Part shown: piece after piece, positions 18,925-27,510 of the stretch
How the letters are laid out: each line of letters opens with the position of its first letter
How positions within the stretch are numbered: the stretch's first letter is position 1
Assembly: GCF_003049575.1 (NCBI RefSeq)
Contig: NZ_PYWI01000003.1
Location: 124,001-188,000 of the forward strand
Source: Lysinibacillus parviboronicapiens
GTDB taxonomy: Bacteria > Bacillota > Bacilli > Bacillales_A > Planococcaceae
DNA length: 64,000 bases
Direction: 5' to 3'
Program-made: the position numbers and the translations under genes
Notes under the pieces: generated by a model
Told to the model about the DNA's origin: nothing
The model's input: the letters and a program-made list of their open reading frames with translations, nothing else
The model's database searches: none

Positions 18925-19398
18925 TCAAGGTTTGAAACCTCCGAGTTGATTGCTCTTTTGTTGTAGTAGTTTATAAAAGAGATCCTCATTGTGATCTAAC
19001 AGTGCCATATCGATTAAATAATCAAAGTTTTTTTGCTCTATTTCGATTATTAGTTGCTCCACCTCACCCACTGTTACAGAAGAAACAAGGGGTATTTGCG
19101 GTTTCGGTGTAGCGCTTTCAAGGATGGGTGCTAGATGCTCATGTACATTAGTAATGAGTAATAATTGATAGAGTGGTAAACGAATGAATCGATTTCCTTT
19201 TTGGAAAACGAATACCTCAGATAAATTTTCGATTTGTTGTGTATGCAAGTTGATGATCATTTCTTTTCCTTCGATGGGTATGAAATGGAAAATCTCATTC
19301 TCTTTTAAAATAGAGAAATATTGATAAGCAAATACGAGACGCAATTTATCTCCAGTAATTTTTGTGTAAAATGGCTTCATGTATTGAACTTGCATCAT
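18925..19398 (-). CDS. small IDEAL-domain protein of unknown role
   Basis: 157 residues, soluble. The N-terminal half is a mixed beta/alpha region I do not recognise (KPFYTKITGDKLRLVFAYQYFSIL...). The C-terminal part, NFDYLIDMALLDHNEDLFYKLLQQ (about 122-147), looks like an IDEAL domain, a short helical hairpin found at the C-terminus of several small Bacillales proteins such as ComK-adaptor-like and YpiB-type regulators. GGAGGGG lies 7-9 bases before the start. It stands alone between flagellin and ywqB with its own terminator. Function unknown; an adaptor or regulatory role is only a guess. Confidence 0.65.
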   Translation of the reverse strand: MMQVQYMKPFYTKITGDKLRLVFAYQYFSILKENEIFHFIPIEGKEMIINLHTQQIENLSEVFVFQKGNRFIRLPLYQLLLITNVHEHLAPILESATPKPQIPLVSSVTVGEVEQLIIEIEQKNFDYLIDMALLDHNEDLFYKLLQQKSNQLGGFKP

Positions 19399-19628
19399 CT
19401 TTCATCCCCTCCTAAATTATCTGATTATTCAGATTTTAACATAAATAAATCCACTTGTTAACTATTCTTTACTTCAAATTTTTTCTTTATAATCATTCAG
19501 CTTATCATGTCCCCAATTTAATCGTATAATGGGAGGACAGTCTTTTTTACCTGATAAACAGTGACAATGAAAAATCATCTAAAATAAAACTTTAACGAGC
19601 AACAGATTTAATTGAGAGGAGTGGAGTT

Positions 19629-21203
19629 ATGGCTTTGTCTATTTCGCAACTAGCTAAGGAACATCAGCAATTTGTACTTGCAAAATTAAAAGAGGCTGAG
19701 CAGGATTTACATCCTTCCTCAACCGAAGATGAGGAGCTTGTGCGTCGCGCAGTTTTTTCAGTACGTAATAAATCTATTGCATTTGAACGTTTTAATAGCG
19801 CAAGTTCTATATTATATGCAAGTGTACAGGATGTCAGACCCGCTTCCGTAGAAATTGATTTTGTACACGAAACATTATTCTGTAATTGCCCCCAGCTAAA
19901 ATGGTGTCGCCATCAGCTTGGTGCATTACTTGCACTTTATCAGTACTTTGATTCCGTGCAGAATTGGTCAAGTGCTTGGCGCGCACAAAAATCCGTACAG
20001 TTAAAAACGCTTGCCGATGAACGTAGTCCAGAAAGTTGGCAATTAATGGCCAATGAGGTAATGAAACGGATATTGCCACCTGGTCGTATACTCGATGGCT
20101 ATGCTCTATCTGCTATTCGCACAGATGCACTGGAGCGTCTTCGCAAGCATATGCCCTTTGAACGTGAATGGCAGCCACTTTATAAACTTTTTATGGAGTT
20201 GACAATCTTCAATACAATATGGCGTCATTTAAATGAAACACCAGGTCATTCACTTGATTCACCCTATATGAAATATTTTATTGATCAAAGTATTCAATCT
20301 TTTGAAAGTACAATGACGGAGCTTAATGGACGCTCACGCCTTTTTGCGACGGATCCTTTTTATGATGCGCTCCAACAAATTGTACGGGACTTTTTATTAG
20401 AACGGCGCGAATTATTTGCCAGTCGACTACAAATCTACATGCTGCTATGGGCTGTGCTTTTTTATGAGAAGCCTCGACGTGAACAAGAACTAGCACTTCT
20501 CAACGAACTTGGACATACTTCGTCTGAGATATCTTTACAATCGTTGAAGCTCCTGTTTTACGTCCTTTTACAAAAAGAACAGCTATTAGAAAAAAACATT
20601 GCACATGTTAACCATGAGAACATGAACGACTTATTTGAGCTTGCTACTTTCGCAAAGCGTGCTGGAGAGCCACATGCACAAGCAGCCATCTTACGTGCGA
20701 TGCTACCCTTTGCAGAAGGTTTTTTACAGGACACTGTGCCAGTTGTACAACGAGCCCAATATGTACGCCAGTTTCAATTATTATACGAAGACATCCAACT
20801 GACTGACGAAGAAGAGACTTCACTATACAGTGCCTTTGGTGTATATGGTCTTCAGCCATTTTCGTTCTTCCTTATTAAAAAAGAGCGTTATCGTGAATGG
20901 GCAGCCTTGCATCAATTAAACCTTTCTTCCCTTTCTTATTTAGAAATGTGCGGATTAAAAGATGTGCTACAGGTATCTCCGGCGACTGTACTACCTCTGT
21001 ATCATGTGTATGCAATGGCAGAGATTACCCAAAAATCACGTATGAATTATAAACAGGCGGTTCGTATCTGGAAAAGTATGCGTAGTGCTGCAAAACGTGC
21101 CGGCAAAGCTGGTTATTTTGAAACCTATATGCAAACAATACGTGCAGAGTTTAAACGACTGCGTGCATTACAGGAAGAGATTGAGAAAGGAAACTTAGTA
21201 TAA
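19629..21203 (+). CDS. ywqB: SWIM zinc-finger protein (YwqB-like)
   Basis: 524 residues. The SWIM motif CxCx(n)CxH is seen as C85, C87, C93 and H95 (FCNCPQLKWCRHQLG), a probable nucleic-acid or protein binding finger. The remainder is alpha-helical with no catalytic signature. The gene has a clear ribosome-binding site (GAGGAGTGGAG) and shares one base with the SNF2 helicase start, so the two are co-translated. The same SWIM-SNF2 pair is ywqB-ywqA in B. subtilis. The partner relationship is well supported by context; the cellular job is not established. Confidence 0.88.
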   Translation: MALSISQLAKEHQQFVLAKLKEAEQDLHPSSTEDEELVRRAVFSVRNKSIAFERFNSASSILYASVQDVRPASVEIDFVHETLFCNCPQLKWCRHQLGALLALYQYFDSVQNWSSAWRAQKSVQLKTLADERSPESWQLMANEVMKRILPPGRILDGYALSAIRTDALERLRKHMPFEREWQPLYKLFMELTIFNTIWRHLNETPGHSLDSPYMKYFIDQSIQSFESTMTELNGRSRLFATDPFYDALQQIVRDFLLERRELFASRLQIYMLLWAVLFYEKPRREQELALLNELGHTSSEISLQSLKLLFYVLLQKEQLLEKNIAHVNHENMNDLFELATFAKRAGEPHAQAAILRAMLPFAEGFLQDTVPVVQRAQYVRQFQLLYEDIQLTDEEETSLYSAFGVYGLQPFSFFLIKKERYREWAALHQLNLSSLSYLEMCGLKDVLQVSPATVLPLYHVYAMAEITQKSRMNYKQAVRIWKSMRSAAKRAGKAGYFETYMQTIRAEFKRLRALQEEIEKGNLV

Positions 21204-23974
21204 TGACTTTAAATGCTACCTCTCCGTTTATGAAAAAAATACAGCTCCGTATTGAGACAACTCAAGATGGTTACTTTGCGTTACAGGGCTTTACTGCTGG
21301 TGGTGTAGCAATGGAAGCAAGCTCACTTGTTTCTGCATTGTTTTTTAACTATGAAACAAATGTCTATGGCTTACTGGCCAATCGTACAGATCTTTCCCTC
21401 GAGGTTTCTACTGCAGAGCTACTCGATATCTTTTCTACTCGCTATCAGCATCCCTTTATTGAATGGCATGGGATAAATGAAGAGAGTCACTTATTATTAG
21501 AAAAAGTGTCTGCATTGCAGGTGTACTGGCAAGATTCTACACTGTGGGAGCATGCCAGTATTGCTGATGATTTTTCTTCTCTGTCATTTCCTATAGACGG
21601 GGTTGATACGCACCTACTTGAAACAGCAGTACAGCAAAAGCTTATGCATGCAGGATTATTGTTATCAGATTTACCAAAGTTATTACCATTCTTCATGCGC
21701 GGAGGCTGGCCAATTGAGCAGGACCGTCAGACAGGCACTGTTATGGCGTCACTCCGTTTAAGTGAGCCTGAGGAAGACTCCGACGTATGGTTGTTAGAAA
21801 CAGTCCTTAGCACGGCTACGACAAAAAATTATTGGACACCTGCTATTCGCAAGCAATCACTACCAATCGTAGATGCGTTACCGACAAAGTGGCAGGAATT
21901 TGCGCATGATATTGTACAGCAACAAACACAAATCGTGGAACTCCTGTCAATTGACGATATACGAAGCGATATTTTTATACATGAGACCCTTGAAGATTTA
22001 GAGGTTCGCACTTTTTTACGTGAAGATTTAGCTAGGATACAGGCACTTGGCTTTGATGTTGTGCTACCTGCTTGGCTAAAGGATTTAAAACAATCAAAAA
22101 TGCGTGTGCGTGTAAGTACTGGTAATGTATCCACTAAAAAGGTGGCTGGATTAGATGATATATTAACATTTAAATGGCAGTTCTCCATGAACGGTGAGTC
22201 AATTTCTCCTGAGCAATTTAAAAAACTGGTAGATGAAAAACGTGAGTTTATACGCATTGGTACAGAATGGTTTCGTGTAGATGCTAATTGGATGCAGGAA
22301 ATGCGCGAATTGATGCAACAAGCTGAAGATGAGAGCTGGACTGTTCGCGAGTTACTATTCCGTGAGTTACCAGAGGATTTATCGCTCCCACTAGAGGAGG
22401 AGGATGCTGATGATGCGTTACGAGATGATCCTCTCTTTGCTTTTGAATTGCAGCAATCTCTGAAATCCTATATGGAACAGCTACAAGAGAAAAAAGGTTT
22501 GCCATCTGTTCCACTGCCAGTTTCACTGCAAGCAGAGCTACGCCCTTATCAGCAAGAAGGCTTTGAATGGCTTATTTTTATGCGTGAACAAGGTTTCGGC
22601 GCTTGTTTAGCTGACGATATGGGTCTTGGTAAAACCGTTCAGCTTATTTCGTACCTGCTGCATGTTAATGAAACGATAGATTCACCTATGCCATCCATTA
22701 TTATTTGTCCAACATCGGTACTCGGCAACTGGCAAAAGGAACTTGCCCGTTTCGCGCCATCCTTAATTGTGCATACGCATTATCAAGCAAATCGAGCGAA
22801 GGAAGATACTTTTGTACAACTTGTTGAGCAAGAGAAGCCGCATGTTATTTTATCTACCTATGGTACTGTGTCTCAAGATACTGAATTTTTACAGGAAATT
22901 GACTGGACAGCAGTTGTACTCGATGAGGCACAGAATATTAAAAATATGCAGACGTTACAATCTCGCTCCATTCGCAAATTACACGGGAAACACCATATTG
23001 CACTGACAGGTACACCTGTTGAAAACCGCTTATCAGAGCTGTGGGCTATATTTGATTTTATCCATAAAGGTTATTTAGGTAGCTTCGGTCGCTTTAATGA
23101 GGATTTTATTTTACCAATTGAACGCGATGAGTCTGAGCCACATAAACAAAAGCTTCGTGCGAAAATACAACCATTTTTACTACGCCGAACAAAACGTGAT
23201 CCTAATTTACAGCTTAATTTACCGGATAAGCAAGAATCCCACGCTTACTGCCCATTAACAACTGAGCAAGCATCTCTTTATGAAGGCTATATTTTAGAGA
23301 CGCTTGATCAGCTAGAGCAATTAACAGGCTTTCAGAAAAAAGGCCGTGTCTTAAAAATGCTCAGTAAATTGAAACAATTATGTAATCATCCTGCCCTCTA
23401 TTTAAAGGAACCGTTCGAGGATGCCACTACGATGCTAACACGTTCTACTAAATTAGAACGTATCGTACAAATGGCGGCGGAAATCGTGGACAATGGCGAG
23501 CAATGCCTCATTTTCACGCAGTATATTGGTATGGGGCAATTGCTACAGCATTGCTTCAGTGAATTGCATAATGTTGATGCTCCGTTTTTAACAGGTGCTA
23601 TGCCAAAGCAACAACGTGACCGATTGGTGGAGGCTTTTCAGGCAGGACAATTCCCTATCTTCATCCTTTCCTTAAAGGCAGGAGGCACAGGGCTAAATTT
23701 AACAGCTGCCAACCATGTATTGCATGCCGATCGCTGGTGGAATCCTGCGGTTGAAAATCAAGCCACAGACCGCGCTTATCGTATTGGGCAAACACAATTT
23801 GTGCAAGTGCATAAGTTTGTCACAATCGGTACTATCGAAGAAAAAATTGATAAAATGCTGGCGCAGAAATCTGCATTATCGGAAGAACTCATTCAATCTA
23901 GCCAGTGGTTAACGGAACTGGAAGATCATGAACTTCGTGATTTGATGACACTGGATTATAATATTTCAACGTAA
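21203..23974 (+). CDS. ywqA: SNF2-family DNA translocase/helicase (YwqA-like)
   Basis: 923 residues. An N-terminal domain of bacterial SNF2 proteins is followed by the ATPase core: LRPYQQEGFEWL, Walker A in DDMGLGKTVQ, DEAQNIKN as motif II, ALTGTPVENRLSELWAIFDF as motif III, LSLKAGGTGLNLTAANHVLHADRWWNP and ATDRAYRIGQ as motifs V and VI. These proteins use ATP to translocate on duplex DNA and can displace bound proteins such as RNA polymerase. It overlaps ywqB by one base. Complete, with no missing motif. Confidence 0.93.
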   Translation: MTLNATSPFMKKIQLRIETTQDGYFALQGFTAGGVAMEASSLVSALFFNYETNVYGLLANRTDLSLEVSTAELLDIFSTRYQHPFIEWHGINEESHLLLEKVSALQVYWQDSTLWEHASIADDFSSLSFPIDGVDTHLLETAVQQKLMHAGLLLSDLPKLLPFFMRGGWPIEQDRQTGTVMASLRLSEPEEDSDVWLLETVLSTATTKNYWTPAIRKQSLPIVDALPTKWQEFAHDIVQQQTQIVELLSIDDIRSDIFIHETLEDLEVRTFLREDLARIQALGFDVVLPAWLKDLKQSKMRVRVSTGNVSTKKVAGLDDILTFKWQFSMNGESISPEQFKKLVDEKREFIRIGTEWFRVDANWMQEMRELMQQAEDESWTVRELLFRELPEDLSLPLEEEDADDALRDDPLFAFELQQSLKSYMEQLQEKKGLPSVPLPVSLQAELRPYQQEGFEWLIFMREQGFGACLADDMGLGKTVQLISYLLHVNETIDSPMPSIIICPTSVLGNWQKELARFAPSLIVHTHYQANRAKEDTFVQLVEQEKPHVILSTYGTVSQDTEFLQEIDWTAVVLDEAQNIKNMQTLQSRSIRKLHGKHHIALTGTPVENRLSELWAIFDFIHKGYLGSFGRFNEDFILPIERDESEPHKQKLRAKIQPFLLRRTKRDPNLQLNLPDKQESHAYCPLTTEQASLYEGYILETLDQLEQLTGFQKKGRVLKMLSKLKQLCNHPALYLKEPFEDATTMLTRSTKLERIVQMAAEIVDNGEQCLIFTQYIGMGQLLQHCFSELHNVDAPFLTGAMPKQQRDRLVEAFQAGQFPIFILSLKAGGTGLNLTAANHVLHADRWWNPAVENQATDRAYRIGQTQFVQVHKFVTIGTIEEKIDKMLAQKSALSEELIQSSQWLTELEDHELRDLMTLDYNIST

Positions 23975-23980
23975 ATAATA

Positions 23981-24015
23981 CGCGCCAAGAGCACAATGTT
24001 CTTGGCGCTCTTTTA
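23981..24015 (+). terminator. terminator of ywqB-ywqA
   Basis: GCGCCAAGA (23982-23990) pairs with TCTTGGCGC (24000-24008) and is followed by TCTTTTAG, 7 bases past the ywqA stop. The rest of 24016-24237 shows no convincing gene. Confidence 0.85.
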
Positions 24016-24237
24016 GTTTGCAAATATCAGTGAACAATGTTTTTACTATTTTCCTACTTACTTCAATTTCATATTTAGTTGTGTGTGAAATGCTCATTGT
24101 TGTGCGGTCTTCAACAATGGTACTGTTATTTAAGTACACATCCGTCCTTTCAATTAAATGATTACGGTGCAAGTGCTATAGGAGAATGGCGGATCAGATA
24201 ATGTTCAAACTTGCTCCGTATGTATAACGTAATTCGG

Positions 24238-24660
24238 TTATACTACTGGTAACTGCTCTTCTTCTTCTGGCAATACAAAATCTTTTAAGCTGCTTTGCTC
24301 ATTGGATGTTTGAGGCGGAAAAATTGCCTCATCACTATCTCGTGGCTTGAGCTTATAAAATCGGACATCATCTACGACAACTTCTGTAATATAAATCTTT
24401 GAGCTTTCTTCATTTATAAATGATCTTGACTGAATACGGCCATTTGTACCAATTAATGAACCTTTTCCGCAATATTTAACGATGTGCTCTGCCAGTTTTC
24501 CCCATACTGTGCAAAGAATAAAGTCAGCCTCCACTTCCCCACGACTATTTTTATAATTGCGGCTAATGGCAAGTGAAAAGTGTGTTTGCACACGATTTCC
24601 AGATAATTGTCGTAATACAGGATCCTTTGTTAATCTTCCAACTAGTCCGACCTGATTCAT
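24238..24660 (-). CDS. single-stranded DNA-binding protein, SsbB/YwpH-like
   Basis: The ATG at 24660 was chosen because AAAGGAGGTG lies 6 bases upstream and the chain then begins MNQVGLVGRLTKDPVLR, the standard SSB start; the frame continues open to 24711. 140 residues: one OB fold (about 1-105, with FSLAISRNYKNSRGEVEADFILCTVWGKLAEHI) and a short tail ending in acidic LPEEEEQLPVV. The tail lacks the canonical DDDLPF-type tip of replicative SSB. Its position beside ywpF matches B. subtilis ssbB, whose product protects incoming DNA during competence. SsbB-like assignment rests on length, tail and context. Confidence 0.82.
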   Translation of the reverse strand: MNQVGLVGRLTKDPVLRQLSGNRVQTHFSLAISRNYKNSRGEVEADFILCTVWGKLAEHIVKYCGKGSLIGTNGRIQSRSFINEESSKIYITEVVVDDVRFYKLKPRDSDEAIFPPQTSNEQSSLKDFVLPEEEEQLPVV

Positions 24661-24978
24661 TGATTCACCTCCTTTGTTTTTAATTGCTCTTATCTTACAT
24701 GAGCGCTTCACCTATTGGCAAAAATCGATTTTTGTTATTTATAGTGATTTTTAAGCATAAATTGGCATTATTATATAAATTTATTCTTCTTCTTTGCTTC
24801 TGTTGTTTAGTCAAACGTAGATACCCGAAGTATGTAACGTCAATTTCAAATAAATTAAATTTCGCATTTTTTTCGATTTTACAAATTGGGTGTACAGAGG
24901 CCAATGACAGCCTCAATTACACCATGCTTAATCGATTATGTTATACTAAAAGGAATGACCGACTTAGGAGGATACATA
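24661..24978. promoter_or_regulatory. divergent promoter region of ssb and ywpF
   Basis: No gene is seen. On the plus strand TGT-TATACT (24939-24947) is an extended -10 box about 32 bases before the ywpF ATG. On the minus strand only the strong ssb ribosome-binding site (24667-24674) is clear. No ComK-type box was confirmed by eye. Confidence 0.45.
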
Positions 24979-25404
24979 ATGAAGACATTTAAAATGCTTT
25001 CCTTTGATCTTGTTAGCAAAGATGGCATACAACCATTTCCTTTAGTCGATGGCATTATTATTAACCAGGAAAACAGCCATCAATCTTGGATTCTTGAACT
25101 GTTTATGGATCAACAATTCCGCTCAGTTTTTGATGAATTATTAGCGGATTCTGCCGTTTTCAACGTACGTGCAGTTATTTCGTCTCCCGATAATGAGCCT
25201 GCACCTTTCCGTGTAGCAGTACATGCCGTACAGGAGATTGGTAACCATATCTCCGTGCTTTTAAAAGGGACATTAAAGATAAAACGTTCAAAATATGCTG
25301 AGCAATTGCTTGCAGAACTTCTTGCTGAAGGAGTTTCATCAGAAGATTTACTGGACCGCTTCGCACATGGTATGAAAGAACGGCCAAAACTTAAAAATGA
25401 CTGA
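24979..25404 (+). CDS. ywpF: YwpF-family protein
   Basis: The ATG at 24979 follows TAGGAGGA by 6 bases and gives MKTFKMLSFDLV, the usual YwpF start; the open frame back to 24886 is not needed. 141 residues, soluble: a beta-rich N-terminal two thirds (DGIIINQENSHQSWILELFMDQ, RVAVHAVQEIGNHISVLLKGTLKIKRSK) and a helical, basic C-terminus. YwpF has no established function. Its divergent placement against the ssb gene is the same neighbourhood as in B. subtilis. Confidence 0.85.
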   Translation: MKTFKMLSFDLVSKDGIQPFPLVDGIIINQENSHQSWILELFMDQQFRSVFDELLADSAVFNVRAVISSPDNEPAPFRVAVHAVQEIGNHISVLLKGTLKIKRSKYAEQLLAELLAEGVSSEDLLDRFAHGMKERPKLKND

Positions 25405-25413
25405 TACACCTTT

Positions 25414-25448
25414 GTAACGATGCGTAGTTTTTACGTATCGTTACTTTT
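25414..25448 (+). terminator. terminator of ywpF
   Basis: GTAACGAT-N-CGTA pairs with TACG-N-ATCGTTAC around a short loop, followed by TTTTATG, about 10 bases past the ywpF stop. 25450-25580 shows nothing recognisable. Confidence 0.8.
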
Positions 25449-25580
25449 ATGTTCTCTTAAGTAGAACGACTGCGCCGCACTGATGCGGTATAATCGATGA
25501 AATAGTAACAAATCTTTTTATGCTTCCATAATTTCATACTTACCAATGTATAAATCATCGTCATCGGCTTTTCCTTCCAT

Positions 25581-25618
25581 AAAAAAAGTGATTCCGTATA
25601 ATGGGAATCACTTTTTTA
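25581..25618 (-). terminator. terminator of the lipoprotein gene
   Basis: AAAAAAAGTGATTCC pairs with GGAATCACTTTTTTA around an 8-base loop, a few bases past the lipoprotein stop on the minus strand. Confidence 0.85.
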
Positions 25619-25622
25619 GTAA

Positions 25623-26030
25623 TTATCTGTTATTGTCACGGTCTCGAACGTCAACATTGTCGTCAATAACGTCTTTATTATTGGCGCCATTTGTACCGTT
25701 CATATCGTCATTTCTTTCAACACCGTTCGCATTTGGCACATTGTCATAGCCATTTGAACTATTTACATCTGCATTAGAACCAGGTGTTGTTGCTTCTGGA
25801 ATTACATTATTATCGTTAACTGTGCCACGGTCGACACCATTAACATCGCGGTCATTATAGACATCATTTGGATGATCTGGGTCTACTGCATTCTCAACAT
25901 CATTAACGCCTCTTCGAATGTCGTTCCCTACATCTTCCATGGGAGTCTCTTCAGTTGCATTGTTTCCCCAGTTACACCCTCCAAGGAATACAGTAGCAAG
26001 CATTATGGTGAAAAATGACATTTTCCACAT
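25623..26030 (-). CDS. Asn/Asp-rich small lipoprotein
   Basis: 135 residues. A short signal peptide ends in the lipobox LGGC (Cys about residue 19), so lipidation and anchoring outside the membrane are expected. The mature part is of very low complexity, dominated by Asn, Asp, Gly and Val, with recurring NDVxN, DVNGVDRG and NGVERNDDMNG elements and no hydrophobic core, suggesting a disordered acidic chain. GAAAGGAGG lies 8 bases upstream. No family is recognised; it is a single-gene transcript. Confidence 0.78.
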   Translation of the reverse strand: MWKMSFFTIMLATVFLGGCNWGNNATEETPMEDVGNDIRRGVNDVENAVDPDHPNDVYNDRDVNGVDRGTVNDNNVIPEATTPGSNADVNSSNGYDNVPNANGVERNDDMNGTNGANNKDVIDDNVDVRDRDNNR

Positions 26031-26141
26031 AAAAAAACCTCCTTTCTCCGTTAGATACTATGTCAGCAAATACAACTTGTGCATTTGTGATCCTACATAG
26101 ATTGCCCGGGAAAGAAGGTTACTATCCGATTTTAGTACAAA

Positions 26142-26525
26142 CTATTTTTGTTTTTCTTTTAACAACTGTTCGATATAAGCTGCTTCTGCTTTACAGTTAT
26201 ATGTATAGCTCGTACCTAGCTCTTTTTGCAAAGCCTCAATTGTTTCGACCTGCTTAGCTGTTGGTTCTTCATTTAAAATTTTGGCAATTACCTCATCGAT
26301 TTTTTGAGCCATTTCTTCATGGAATTCAGTACTCATCAAAACATCTGCTGGGATTTTGTCGATCCATGCCGCATTTTCCTGAAAATAAGACTGCCAGCTA
26401 GCAATGAAGTCTTCCATAGAAAAGCGCTCTTCATCCCAACCAATACTTGCCAAGTATGATTCGAAAGATGTTGAAATCGAACGCGTAATGCTAATTTTAA
26501 CACCTGAAGACAATTCCTTATACAT
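26142..26525 (-). CDS. conserved-looking hypothetical protein, 127 residues
   Basis: A strong ribosome-binding site (GTAGGAGGA) lies 8 bases before the ATG, which supports a real gene. The product is acidic and mostly helical, with no signal peptide or membrane segment: MYKELSSGVKISITRSISTSF, then WDEERFSMEDFIASWQSYFQEN, and a C-terminal helix EAAYIEQLLKEKQK. I recognise no family. It stands alone between the lipoprotein gene and fabZ. The 150 bases between it and fabZ hold nothing clear. Confidence 0.65.
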   Translation of the reverse strand: MYKELSSGVKISITRSISTSFESYLASIGWDEERFSMEDFIASWQSYFQENAAWIDKIPADVLMSTEFHEEMAQKIDEVIAKILNEEPTAKQVETIEALQKELGTSYTYNCKAEAAYIEQLLKEKQK

Positions 26526-26677
26526 CTATATAATCCTCCTACGTTTTAAAAAACCTCTAATTACATGTATTTCAAATCACAATCGCATATTTGCCATTGT
26601 GCTCTCAGAACATAAATCATTTATAAAAAATTATTCAACTTCATTTTATTTTATAACTTTCAGCCTATAATTGCAAA

Positions 26678-27121
26678 TTAAGCCTGTTTTGGCTGTTCAG
26701 GTCCAATCGCAAATAAAATATCTGCCTCACATACAAGCTCACCATCTACAGTGGCAATACCGTGTCCTTTGCCCATTGCACCGCGAAGTTTGACGAATTC
26801 CACTTCCAAACGAAGTTGATCTCCTGGCACTACTTGACGTTTAAATCGGCAGTTGTCGACACCAGTTAAAAAGGCTAAACGTCCTTTAAATTGCTCTGCA
26901 TTTAATAACGCGACCCCACCGACTTGCGCTAATGCTTCTACGATTAATACGCCTGGCATTACTGGGTAACCTGGAAAATGTCCATTAAAGAAGTCTTCGT
27001 TAATAGATACATTTTTTAAGCCTACTGCACGTTTACCTTCCTCTAGTTCCACAATACGATCTACAAATAAAAAAGGATAACGATGCGGTAAAATTGCTTG
27101 AATTTGTTCTGCTGTTAACAT
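26678..27121 (-). CDS. fabZ: 3-hydroxyacyl-ACP dehydratase FabZ
   Basis: 147 residues with a hot-dog fold. The catalytic His is in [12 protein letters not shown] and the catalytic Glu in [20 protein letters not shown], both intact. It dehydrates beta-hydroxyacyl-ACP in type II fatty acid synthesis. The gene corresponds to ywpB of B. subtilis and keeps the same place downstream of flhO-flhP. GAGGGGG precedes the start by 7 bases. Confidence 0.95.
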   Translation of the reverse strand: MLTAEQIQAILPHRYPFLFVDRIVELEEGKRAVGLKNVSINEDFFNGHFPGYPVMPGVLIVEALAQVGGVALLNAEQFKGRLAFLTGVDNCRFKRQVVPGDQLRLEVEFVKLRGAMGKGHGIATVDGELVCEADILFAIGPEQPKQA

Positions 27122-27180
27122 TTCTTTTCCCCCTCGAAATATGTATTTATGTATAACGCAAAGGATGGTAAAGAATATTA

Positions 27181-27465
27181 TTATTCTTTACCATTCATTA
27201 TGTCAAATATATGCTGCCATGTTTCTGGTTTAAAAACATCCATTGCTTTACCTTCACCTATTACACTGTAGCCTACCATTGCACCTAGGATAGCAGCCAT
27301 TACGATTAAAACAACAACAAGTACAACACGTAACCAAATCGGAATCAGTCGTATTTGCACCCATCGAACCTCTCGTTGCTCTCCATTTGAGCGTCGTTCC
27401 TTCTCTTCTGGTGGCGTTTCGGTTTCTTTTGTCGGCACAGAACGGCGACGTGAATCGTTTGTCAT
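27181..27465 (-). CDS. EpuA/RpoB-associated small membrane protein
   Basis: 94 residues: a charged Arg/Glu-rich N-terminus (about 1-40), one membrane helix ([26 protein letters not shown], about 46-70), and a short tail with [16 protein letters not shown]. This layout and tail match the EpuA family, which databases often label DNA-directed RNA polymerase subunit beta without experimental basis. It sits between flhP and fabZ, its usual place in Bacillales. The role is unknown; a membrane function is more plausible than a polymerase one. Confidence 0.78.
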   Translation of the reverse strand: MTNDSRRRSVPTKETETPPEEKERRSNGEQREVRWVQIRLIPIWLRVVLVVVLIVMAAILGAMVGYSVIGEGKAMDVFKPETWQHIFDIMNGKE

Positions 27466-27510
27466 AGATTGTACTCCTTCATTTCTAGCTAAGCATTTAA
27501 AATAGGTAAC

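Noticed and set aside
23966..24172. Minus-strand frame of 68 codons after ywqA
   Set aside because: It overlaps the ywqA end and its terminator and has no ribosome-binding site.
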